From: Frankiales bacterium
GTDB lineage: Bacteria > Actinomycetota > Actinomycetes > JAFAQI01
DNA: 5,113 nt
NCBI GenBank assembly: GCA_019246495.1
Contig: JAFAQI010000542.1
Location: 1-5,113 of the forward strand
Direction: 5' to 3'
Shown: positions 1 to 5,113 of the stretch, piece by piece
Position numbering within the stretch: position 1 is the stretch's first letter
How the letters are laid out: each line of letters starts with the position of its first letter
Notes under the pieces: generated by a model
Told to the model about the DNA's origin: nothing
The model's database searches: none
The model's input: the letters and a program-made list of their open reading frames with translations, nothing else
Position numbers and translations under genes: made by a program

Positions 1-947
1 GCTACGCGATGACGATGCTGTGCGTGCCCCTGCTCGCGCTGTCGAACGGGCTGGCGTTCGCGTCGGTGCTCTACAACGGCGAGCGGTTCGGCAAGGCGAT
101 CCGCTCACCGAGCCGGGACATCATGCTCGCCCACGCATCGGCGGCGATGGGGCGCGGCAAGGCGTTCGGCTTGCACGAGGCGATGGACCAGTCGGGCGCC
201 TTGCTGGGACCGCTCGTCATCGCGGCGATCCTCGCGTTCGGCGGCAGCTACCGCTGGGCGTTCGCCGTGCTCGCGGTGCCCGGTGCGCTCGCGTTGCTCG
301 TGCTGGCCCGGCTGCGTGCGGCCGCGCCGGACCCGTCGTCGTACGACCCCGCGGCCGAGGTGTCGGCGTCGAAGAAGCTGCGGCTCGGGGCCGACCTGCC
401 GCGGGAGTTCTGGCTCTACACCGCGTTCACCGCCGCGACGATGCTCGGGTTCGCGACGTGGGCAGTGCTCGCGTATCACCTCGCGGTGCGGCACGTCGTC
501 AGTGCGGGCTGGATCCCGGTGCTCTACGCCGCGGCGATGGGGGTAGCGGCGATCGCGTCACTGGTGTTCGGCCGGCTCTATGACCGGGTCGGGCTGCGTG
601 GGCTCGTCGCGCTGCCGTTCCTCGCGGCTGTCGTGCCGTGGCTGTCGTTCTCTACGTCGGCGCTCGCCGTCACCGTCGGCGCGATCGTGTGGGGCGCGGC
701 GATGGGAGTGCACGAGTCGACGATGCGCGCGGCGGTCACCGACCTGGTGCCAGCGTCGCGGCGCGGGACGGGCTACGGGATGTTCACGGCGATCTACGGT
801 CTCGCGTGGCTCGTCGGTGCGGCGATGATCGGGGTGCTCTACTCGCACGGCCGGACGACGATCGTCACCGCGGTCGTCGTGGTGCAGGCGGTCGCCGTCG
901 TCCTGCTCGTGCCGCTGGTGTCCCGGCGAGTGGACGCCGCGCGCTGA
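1..947 (+). CDS. MFS transporter, 5'-truncated by window edge
   Basis: This is a membrane transporter of the major facilitator superfamily with substrate unknown. The frame is open from the first bases; the ATG at 9 is probably an internal Met. The characteristic segment ERFGKAIRSPSRD sits at residues 25-37 counted from that Met, whereas family members of about 400 residues carry it near residue 100, so roughly 80 N-terminal residues lie outside the window. Hydrophobic segments lie at about 3-22, 62-80, 83-101, 136-158, 166-187, 197-215, 219-235, 258-277 and 284-304. A charged cytoplasmic loop (about 102-133) separates the two six-helix halves. A second-half motif A-like sequence, GRLYDRVGLRG, lies at 188-198, and the stretch around TDLVPASRRGTGYG (244-257) is typical of these permeases. 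The gene ends 20 bases before the convergent deaminase gene. Family assignment is firm; transported compound cannot be read from the sequence. Confidence 0.9.
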   Translation, partial: YAMTMLCVPLLALSNGLAFASVLYNGERFGKAIRSPSRDIMLAHASAAMGRGKAFGLHEAMDQSGALLGPLVIAAILAFGGSYRWAFAVLAVPGALALLVLARLRAAAPDPSSYDPAAEVSASKKLRLGADLPREFWLYTAFTAATMLGFATWAVLAYHLAVRHVVSAGWIPVLYAAAMGVAAIASLVFGRLYDRVGLRGLVALPFLAAVVPWLSFSTSALAVTVGAIVWGAAMGVHESTMRAAVTDLVPASRRGTGYGMFTAIYGLAWLVGAAMIGVLYSHGRTTIVTAVVVVQAVAVVLLVPLVSRRVDAAR

Positions 948-967
948 GCCCTGCTGTCGGGCCCGGG

Positions 968-2143
968 TCAGTCGAGGCCGAGTTGCTCGTCGCCGGGTCG
1001 CGGGCGGCGGAAGTGCTTGCCGAGCGTCTCGGTCTGGCGTTGGTAGTTGGAGCCGATGCCTTGGCCGTAGAGCACGGTCGGTGGCTCGATCATCCGCTCG
1101 AAGGTGAGCTTGCAGACCGGTTGCGAGTTCTCGACCATGAACGGCACGTCGTGGGCGCGGACCTCGAGCGCGGCGGTCGACCCGCGGAACTCGCCGGCCG
1201 GGTCGTAGCCGAAGCCGGGGTCGAAGAAGCCCGCGTAGTGGGTGCGGAGCTCGCCGCTGGTCGGGTCGTACGCCGTCATCTCGGCGGCAAGTGTCGGCGG
1301 AACGCTGACCGCTTCCTGCGACATCAAGAGATAGAAGTGTCGCGGGCTGAGGATGATGCGGTTGCCGTCTTCGCGGCGTACGGACTCCCAGTAGGGCTCC
1401 GGGTCGGTCTGGCCGACGGTCGTGAGGTCGAGCAGCGGCGCGCTTTCGCGGGCGCGGTAGCCGACACGACCGCGGGCGTCGCCGCGCAGGTTGAGGCCGA
1501 GGAACAGGCCGCTCGAGAGCGCAAGCCGCTCGGCCGGCACCGGCTTGCCGTCGTCGAACAGGATCGACTCGGTCGCGTGGTGGCGGCGTACCTCGTCGTC
1601 GGTCAGCTCGGCGCGGCCGACCGCGAGGCGCAGCTGGTTGAGCGAGAGGTTCTCCCGGACGCGGACCGGAAACGACAGCGGCACGACCTCGAGGTAGAGG
1701 CCGCCGTGGTAGCCGGGCGCGATCTCGTCGAACCGCGAGCTGCCGTCGGTGATGACGCGGGTGAAGACGTCGGCGCGGCCGGTCGAGCTCTTGGGGTTCG
1801 CCTTGCCGCGGACGCTGGCAGGGAGCGACAGGCGTTCCTTGAGCGGGATGAGGTAGGGCCGGTTGGTCTCGAGAACGGCGCCGTCGCGGTGCAGGTCGAT
1901 CTCGTCGACGATGAAGTCCTTCACCCGCGACTCGACCGTCTCGCCGGCCGGCAGGAAGCTGCAGCGGACGCGGTAGGCGACCTCGGACAGCCGCAGGTCG
2001 AGGCTCGCCGGCTGCACATTGTCGCGCGGGATCGTGAAGTCGCCCGCGTCGATCACGCCCTCGCCGATCGCGGCCTCGAGATGCTGGCTCGGGAGGACTC
2101 CCTCGCGGTCGCCGAGCAGCTCGGCCAGGGCGGGACGGCTCAC
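968..2143 (-). CDS. dcd: two-domain 2'-deoxycytidine 5'-triphosphate deaminase
   Basis: Predicted cytosolic enzyme converting dCTP to dUTP and ammonia, feeding dUMP and thymidylate synthesis. The product is 391 residues from the GTG at 2143, about twice the length of the single-domain E. coli type Dcd (around 190) and slightly longer than the two-domain family (DCD_N plus C-terminal dUTPase-like fold). In the first domain, KSSTGR (118-123) matches the nucleotide-binding RSSxGR motif and PGYHGGLYLE (143-152) matches the active-site strand, with E152 in the place of the catalytic Glu. The second domain repeats the fold: FDPGFGYDPAG (307-317), an ALEV strand (325-328) and a C-terminal NSQPVCKL segment (339-346). 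The open frame extends upstream to an ATG at 2344, but that extension is basic, low-complexity and overlaps the divergent gene. The protein from the GTG starts SRPALAELL and then reaches GVLPSQ, a normal family N terminus. Whether it also hydrolyses dUTP to dUMP cannot be decided here. Confidence 0.9.
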   Translation of the reverse strand: MSRPALAELLGDREGVLPSQHLEAAIGEGVIDAGDFTIPRDNVQPASLDLRLSEVAYRVRCSFLPAGETVESRVKDFIVDEIDLHRDGAVLETNRPYLIPLKERLSLPASVRGKANPKSSTGRADVFTRVITDGSSRFDEIAPGYHGGLYLEVVPLSFPVRVRENLSLNQLRLAVGRAELTDDEVRRHHATESILFDDGKPVPAERLALSSGLFLGLNLRGDARGRVGYRARESAPLLDLTTVGQTDPEPYWESVRREDGNRIILSPRHFYLLMSQEAVSVPPTLAAEMTAYDPTSGELRTHYAGFFDPGFGYDPAGEFRGSTAALEVRAHDVPFMVENSQPVCKLTFERMIEPPTVLYGQGIGSNYQRQTETLGKHFRRPRPGDEQLGLD

Positions 2144-2291
2144 CTCGCGGACGATACATCCGCCGTACGACGCCGGCCGCCGTTGTCGGGGGCGCGGCGC
2201 ACGCATCCACAGCCCGGACGATTCGGTCGCTCGTGCACAGTCCGCTCGCGCATGGTTCCGCCACAGCCCGGCGCGGACCGACTCTGCGGTC
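2144..2291. promoter_or_regulatory. divergent intergenic region with possible leaderless promoter for dcd
   Basis: These 148 bases separate two divergent starts (dcd at 2143, minus; the small gene at 2292, plus). On the minus strand a TATCGT hexamer (plus-strand 2151-2156) fits the actinobacterial -10 pattern TAnnnT. It ends 7 bases before the dcd GTG, so transcription would begin at or next to the start codon. No Shine-Dalgarno stands at a usual distance from that GTG, which agrees with a leaderless message. I see no convincing -35 box and no clear promoter or ribosome-binding site for the plus-strand gene. An 11-base direct repeat lies inside this region. Confidence 0.4.
2207..2271. repeat. 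11-bp direct repeat CCACAGCCCGG in the divergent spacer
   Basis: CCACAGCCCGG occurs exactly at 2207-2217 and again at 2261-2271, 54 bases start to start, both copies in the gap between the deaminase gene and the divergent small gene. Two identical sites in a shared promoter region could be operator half-sites for one regulator, but in DNA of about 70% GC an 11-base match can also arise by chance. The first copy is preceded by AT, giving a partial resemblance to a DnaA box (7 of 9 bases); the second is not. Confidence 0.3.
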
Positions 2292-2657
2292 ATGACTCCT
2301 CCTCGAACCGAGAAGCTGCTGGCGATCCTGCAAGAGCACTTCAATCCCCGAGAGAAGGGCTGGATCTGGCTCGCGCTTTACGCCGACGGCGACGACCGCG
2401 GGGTGGTCAACCAGATCGAAGGCGAGTTCGGCGATCCCTTGGAGGCGGCCCAGGCGCTGGCCCGGATCGTGAACGAGATCCGGCCCGACCACGCATATGT
2501 CGCGCTGTGCCGCCGCGAGGGAAGGCCACGCGAGGTCGACCGCGAACTCTGGCGCGAACTTCGCCGCAGAGTCGCCGACGAGCGACTCTTCGACATGGTC
2601 GTGTTCAGCGACCGGCACGCATGGTCCATGCGCGCGGAGGACGCCGCGGCCGCCTGA
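2292..2657 (+). CDS. uncharacterised 121-residue protein, possible degenerate JAB/RadC-like domain
   Basis: A 121-residue soluble protein with no signal peptide or membrane segment. The start chosen is the ATG at 2292 (MTPPRTEKLL); the frame is open further upstream, but that part is antisense to dcd and lacks protein-like composition. The second half, VALCRREGRPREVDRE (70-85) followed by a helix rich in Arg and then DMVVFSDRHAWSMRAED (101-117), has the order of the end of a RadC/JAB domain: strand, loop where HNHPSG would stand, helix, strand ending in a turn. The catalytic His residues are replaced by CRREGRP, so if the fold is JAB it should be non-catalytic. The gene is divergent from dcd and nothing ties it to a pathway. 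That it is a real gene is likely from composition; the fold is my weak inference and other explanations are open. Confidence 0.7.
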   Translation: MTPPRTEKLLAILQEHFNPREKGWIWLALYADGDDRGVVNQIEGEFGDPLEAAQALARIVNEIRPDHAYVALCRREGRPREVDRELWRELRRRVADERLFDMVVFSDRHAWSMRAEDAAAA

Positions 2658-2660
2658 CTG

Positions 2661-2680
2661 GGCGCTCGATCCCGATCGCC
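2661..2680 (+). terminator. hairpin just after the small gene, possible terminator
   Basis: Three bases after the TGA at 2655-2657, GGCG-C-TCG, a four-base ATCC loop and CGA-T-CGCC form a stem of seven GC-rich pairs with one C/T mismatch. There is no T tract behind it. Actinobacterial hairpins without a U tract often stand at gene ends, so this may terminate the upstream gene, but a short GC-rich hairpin is easy to find in this DNA. Confidence 0.35.
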
Positions 2681-2708
2681 GTAAAGGCGCTGGTGAGGCA
2701 CTGGAGGA

Positions 2709-2733
2709 TGGTGGGCGAGGGGGGAGTTGAACC
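2709..2733 (-). tRNA. detached tRNA 3' end (fragment), probable attachment-site core
   Basis: Read on the minus strand, this stretch gives GG, the T-loop TTCAACT, CCCCC (3' T-stem strand), CTCGCCC (3' acceptor strand), discriminator A and an encoded CCA at 2711-2709. The rest of a tRNA is missing: the five bases that should form the 5' T-stem read AGTGG and pair with CCCCC only at three positions, and no GGGCGAG complement of the acceptor strand occurs near 2784 where the 5' end should be. So the match to a tRNA stops at about 2733. This is what integration into a tRNA 3' end leaves at the distal junction. The isotype cannot be read without the anticodon; the CTCGCCC-ACCA end would need a partner GGGCGAG acceptor strand. 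Confidence 0.6.
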
Positions 2734-3011
2734 ACTCGGCGCCCGCTTCCTACCTGGGACGATACGCGCAGCCGCAGATCAGGCGCGCCGTTGGGATCGG
2801 TTCGGCGCCGTTCTGAGTCGTGGTGTTGCGGTCGGTGATGCCGCGAGGCATAACGGATGATCTTGATTCGACCTGCTCGTACGCGACGTCAGCGGCGAGA
2901 TCGTTCGGCATGAGAGCCTTGCGGTGAACGTCGCGATCACGGGGGTAGTCACTCGGCGATGGGCACAGCCACCTTCACCCGCCGGCGTCTCCGCGCCTCC
3001 AAGGTGCGGCC
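2734..3011. other. non-coding stretch between the tRNA fragment and the phosphoesterase gene
   Basis: No open frame here reads like a protein: the candidates on both strands are rich in Pro, Arg, Ser and Thr without motifs. I see no remnant of an integrase. A possible promoter for the downstream pair is TTGCGG at 2826-2831 with CATAAC at 2849-2854 (17-base spacer), but the -35 matches TTGACA at only three positions and the -10 lacks the final T, so it is speculative. CGGCGCCG at 2803-2810 is a short palindrome of no clear meaning. Confidence 0.4.
3001..3006 (+). promoter_or_regulatory. ribosome-binding site for the metallophosphoesterase gene
   Basis: AAGGTG stands five bases upstream of the ATG at 3012. 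It is a moderate Shine-Dalgarno match at usual spacing and supports this start over the GTG at 3021, which would leave only seven residues before the metal-site Asp. Confidence 0.55.
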
Positions 3012-4307
3012 ATGAGACTGGTGAGGGTGTTCCAGCTTGGAGATGTGCACTACCCCGGTCTGGGCTCGCAGACGCCGATGGTCGATCTAAAGGACCAAGC
3101 GTTTCCATCGCATCTGGCGAAGGTCGTCCACCCCATCCGGTTACAGAATGTGATCAAGGCGCTACTCGCCGAGCTGGACGAGCCACCTGCGGAGACCGCG
3201 GTCATGATCTGCGGAGACCTCACGAGCTATGGCCTGGTCGAGCCGTACCGCGACTGCGTCGGCTACCTGGTTCGCGGTCTTTCGCTCGACGACACGACCA
3301 GGTGGTCGCCAGATGCGATCCATGTCGTGCCTGGTAACCACGATGTGGATCGCGACGTCGTCCTGCCCGGCTCGGATGATCTGTTCGCGAAGTTCAAGGC
3401 CTTCAAGGCCATCTGGGACGATGCTGGGCTCCCGGTCCTCGACCCTGAGGCCGTCCGAGCGACCTCGCTCGCATCCGGGGCATGCAGCATCGGCCTGTTC
3501 AGCCTCAACTCGTGCATCGGCTGCGGCGAGTGGCGTCATTTGCCGGACTACATGGCGGAGCACCTCCGGGAACTGCTTGCCCGCGAGATGGAGGCCGCGG
3601 ACGACTTCTCACAACTCGTTCTGACATCCGTGTTCAGCGACGTCTGGGAACGTCTCGACACCCCGGCCTTCGTCGAAGAGCAGGTAAGTCAGCTGGTGCG
3701 CGCGATCCAAACACTGCCAATGACGTCCGTGCCCGTCGTCTTGGCCCACCACAACCTGCTGCCGCAGTCCGTGCCACGCATCGACGTCTACACCGAGCTC
3801 ATCAACAGTGGGCTCATCCGGAGCCGACTGAGCACGCTCGGTCGGACGGTGTTCTACCTGCACGGCCACATTCACGACGACCCGATCGAAACGATCGTGC
3901 GTGATTCGCCTCAGGCAGGCAGATTGGTGTGCGTGTCGGCGCCGGAGCTAACCGTCGGGTTCAACGAACTCCTGTTCACGTTTACGCGGCACGACATTCC
4001 CATCGGGTGCACCATCCGCCGTCACCGATTGCGCCAGCATGGTGGCGTCGATGTCGAGTCAGAGCAGCGCATTCGCTTGATCGAGTCCGACGTCCATGCC
4101 GATCCACGGATCAAGACCGTCGTTGACGCCATCGGTACGCAGTGGATGTCCATCTACGACTTGTGGCAACACCTCAAGACCCAGGGCGATCGCATCAGCC
4201 GGCCTGTACTCCAAGACCTACTGCTGGAAGCGGAGTGGAGTGACCTCGTCGTAATCAAGGCTGCGACGCAGGCGCCGAGGCTGTGGCGGGTCAGGAGGCC
4301 GGTATGA
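3012..4307 (+). CDS. calcineurin-like metallophosphoesterase with C-terminal extension
   Basis: A predicted two-metal phosphoesterase of 431 residues, cytosolic, with no signal peptide. All family motifs are present in order: QLGDVHYPG (D11, H13), ICGDLTSYG (G68, D69), PGNHDVDRD (N109, H110, D111), LAHHNLLP (H246, H247) and HGHIHDD (G285, H286, H288), so the active site should be intact. The spacing between the GNHD and GHxH motifs is long (about 175 residues) because of an insert at roughly 120-235. The core ends near 350; residues about 355-431 (IKTVVDAIG, SIYDLWQHL, RPVLQDLL) look like helix-helix-helix-strand of a winged-helix domain, which could bind DNA or the partner. Substrate is not readable: this fold includes the DNA nucleases Mre11/SbcD, cyclic-nucleotide phosphodiesterases and protein phosphatases. 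Its stop overlaps the start of the ATPase gene, so the two are one operon and probably one complex or pathway. Nuclease or nucleotide hydrolase in a defence system is inference. Confidence 0.93.
   Translation: MRLVRVFQLGDVHYPGLGSQTPMVDLKDQAFPSHLAKVVHPIRLQNVIKALLAELDEPPAETAVMICGDLTSYGLVEPYRDCVGYLVRGLSLDDTTRWSPDAIHVVPGNHDVDRDVVLPGSDDLFAKFKAFKAIWDDAGLPVLDPEAVRATSLASGACSIGLFSLNSCIGCGEWRHLPDYMAEHLRELLAREMEAADDFSQLVLTSVFSDVWERLDTPAFVEEQVSQLVRAIQTLPMTSVPVVLAHHNLLPQSVPRIDVYTELINSGLIRSRLSTLGRTVFYLHGHIHDDPIETIVRDSPQAGRLVCVSAPELTVGFNELLFTFTRHDIPIGCTIRRHRLRQHGGVDVESEQRIRLIESDVHADPRIKTVVDAIGTQWMSIYDLWQHLKTQGDRISRPVLQDLLLEAEWSDLVVIKAATQAPRLWRVRRPV
4293..4298 (+). promoter_or_regulatory. Shine-Dalgarno AGGAGG inside the end of the phosphoesterase gene
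   Basis: A perfect AGGAGG, five bases before the ATG at 4304, fixes the start of the ATPase gene. Because it lies within the upstream coding sequence and the two genes share ATGA (4304-4307), translation of the second gene is probably coupled to the first, which would favour fixed stoichiometry. Confidence 0.85.
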
Positions 4308-5113
4308 CGCATCCGTCGCCCTTCAGTCCGATGCGGCACGAACAGGCCGGGGAACACGTCTACTACCTGCCGCGCAATGTGCTCCAGCAGTTCGACAGCG
4401 ACAGGAACATTTACCTGGTCGGCGCACGCGGCACCGGGAAAACAACACTCCTCAAGGCGATGGACTGGCGTGAGCGGCTGTCCAACCAGAGTTTGCAGGC
4501 CCAACTAAACGGCAAGCCGTTCGCGACCAAGGAGATCGGGACGTACATCAAGTTGCCGCACGTGCAGTTTGCGTTGCTCGATCGGTGGCTTCGTCACATG
4601 GACGACGTCGCGTACGCCGACTACTTGAGCTACTACCTGGACCTGGTCTGGCTCGAACTGGCCTGCCGTGCAATCGAGGACTTGCGCAGGGCGTCCCTGA
4701 TCGAATTCGACGAGGTAGCAGCGTCGCAATGTAGCGAAACATTCGAATCATGGTTCAGCGATCACCCTGCAGCTGCTGCTGTCCTGCCTCCATCACGCTC
4801 ACCAGATGGCATCGGATGGCTCTGCCGGGCCTTCCGTCTGTTGCGCCTGGGGGTTGAGGTCAGCGCAAAGCGTGGACTCGAACCTGACCTCGCCATGTCG
4901 GATCACCCCACCGGAGCGGTTGGCGAGTTCGGTCGTACCGCGGCCCCGCTCCTGACAGAGCTGTGTGACGCCTCCGGGCCTCGTACTCGGAACAGGTGGC
5001 GGTTCCGAGTCTGCTTTGACGAGGCCGAGATTCTCAACGGCCGGCAGCAACAAGCGTTGAATTCGTTGCTGCGCGTTGCCGAATGGCCGGTGTTCTTCGT
5101 AGTTGCATACGTG
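4304..5113 (+). CDS. P-loop AAA-type ATPase, 3'-truncated by window edge
   Basis: The first 270 residues of an ATPase; the frame has no stop up to the window end. It starts MTHPSPFSPM at an ATG that overlaps the previous stop and has a perfect ribosome-binding site. Walker A is GARGTGKT at 40-47, preceded by the strand NIYLV, and followed by LLKAMDWRERL. Walker B is RFRVCFDEAE at 233-242, with D239 and E240 as the Mg2+ and catalytic acidic residues. A hydrophobic strand PVFFVVAYV (262-270) stands where sensor 1 would come. The 185 residues between Walker A and B are longer than in a minimal AAA domain and contain a mainly helical, aromatic segment (about 85-135). The pattern resembles the ORC/CDC6-like or STAND-like AAA ATPases often found in bacterial defence loci; this subfamily call is from memory and tentative. 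The missing C-terminal part should show whether a helicase, nuclease or sensor domain follows. Its likely job is to power or gate the coupled phosphoesterase. Confidence 0.9.
   Translation, partial: MTHPSPFSPMRHEQAGEHVYYLPRNVLQQFDSDRNIYLVGARGTGKTTLLKAMDWRERLSNQSLQAQLNGKPFATKEIGTYIKLPHVQFALLDRWLRHMDDVAYADYLSYYLDLVWLELACRAIEDLRRASLIEFDEVAASQCSETFESWFSDHPAAAAVLPPSRSPDGIGWLCRAFRLLRLGVEVSAKRGLEPDLAMSDHPTGAVGEFGRTAAPLLTELCDASGPRTRNRWRFRVCFDEAEILNGRQQQALNSLLRVAEWPVFFVVAYV

Larger units (their letters stand above)
2709..5113. mobile_element. left end of a putative tRNA-integrated genomic island, continues past the window
   Basis: The evidence is the detached tRNA 3' end at 2709-2733 plus a change in composition across it. 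Sampled 60-base lines are about 70% GC on the left (601-660) and 57-62% on the right (3121-3180, 4501-4560, 4621-4680), with more codons ending in A or T in the right-hand genes. The fragment lies with its CCA end toward the housekeeping genes, so the element should extend rightward and the complete tRNA gene, with the integrase nearby, should lie beyond base 5113. No integrase, relaxase or transposase is visible in the window itself. Confidence 0.45.

Noticed and set aside
948..967. Bidirectional terminator between the convergent transporter and deaminase genes
   Set aside because: Only a 4-bp GCCC/GGGC stem with a 7-base loop can be drawn, with no T tract on either strand; too weak to annotate.
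558..2735. Very long open frame on the minus strand (725 codons), and a similar one on the plus strand at 638-2860
   Set aside because: Both run across the true deaminase gene in other frames, are dominated by Arg, Pro, Ala and Gly, and show no motifs. The plus-strand one reads through the tRNA fragment as a GEGGVEPL string, a known artefact of translating antisense to tRNA genes.
2709..2784. A complete tRNA gene on the minus strand
   Set aside because: Only the 3' end fits. The 5' acceptor strand, D-arm and anticodon arm cannot be drawn from 2734-2790, and the T-stem pairs at only three of five positions.
2779..3108. Small minus-strand open frame, and a plus-strand frame at 2924-3337, in the gap before the phosphoesterase
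   Set aside because: Low-complexity composition, no ribosome-binding site, and overlap with the start of the well-supported phosphoesterase gene.
3012..5113. SbcCD/Mre11-Rad50 DNA repair pair
   Set aside because: The phosphoesterase has the right catalytic motifs, but the partner has Walker A and B within about 240 residues and no long coiled coil, so it is not an SbcC/Rad50 ATPase.
1..5113. CRISPR array, IS element or terminal inverted repeats
   Set aside because: No regularly spaced repeats and no transposase-like frame were seen on either strand.

Overview
The window is high-GC DNA, about 70% in the left half by spot counts of single lines. Codons are strongly biased to G or C in the third position. 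This fits an actinobacterium (Actinomycetota), though no marker here fixes the genus. The layout splits into two parts with different character.

Left part (1 to about 2708) looks like ordinary chromosome. It holds the C-terminal three quarters of an MFS transporter (+). Convergent to it is a two-domain dCTP deaminase (-), whose reading frame runs back to a GTG start with a possible leaderless promoter. Divergent from the deaminase is a 121-residue uncharacterised protein (+) whose second half looks like a JAB/RadC-type fold without its metal-binding histidines. A hairpin follows that gene directly.

At 2709-2733 lies the 3' end of a tRNA gene on the minus strand: CCA, discriminator A, the 3' acceptor strand, the 3' T-stem strand, the T-loop and two bases more. 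No tRNA body is attached. A detached tRNA 3' end is the usual scar of an integrative element. The orientation predicts that the element starts here and runs rightward, and that the intact tRNA lies beyond the right edge of the window.

Right part (2734-5113) has visibly lower GC, about 57-62% in lines sampled. After roughly 280 bases with no convincing gene comes a tightly coupled pair. The first gene is a complete calcineurin-like metallophosphoesterase with all canonical metal-site motifs and an extra C-terminal, probably winged-helix, domain. The second is a P-loop ATPase cut by the window end after 270 residues, with clear Walker A and Walker B motifs. The two overlap by ATGA with a strong Shine-Dalgarno inside the first gene. 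A nuclease-like phosphoesterase translationally coupled to a large ATPase, next to a tRNA integration scar, is a good candidate for an island-borne anti-phage or other genome-defence module. The defence role is inference from architecture and location. I do not recognise it as a named system.
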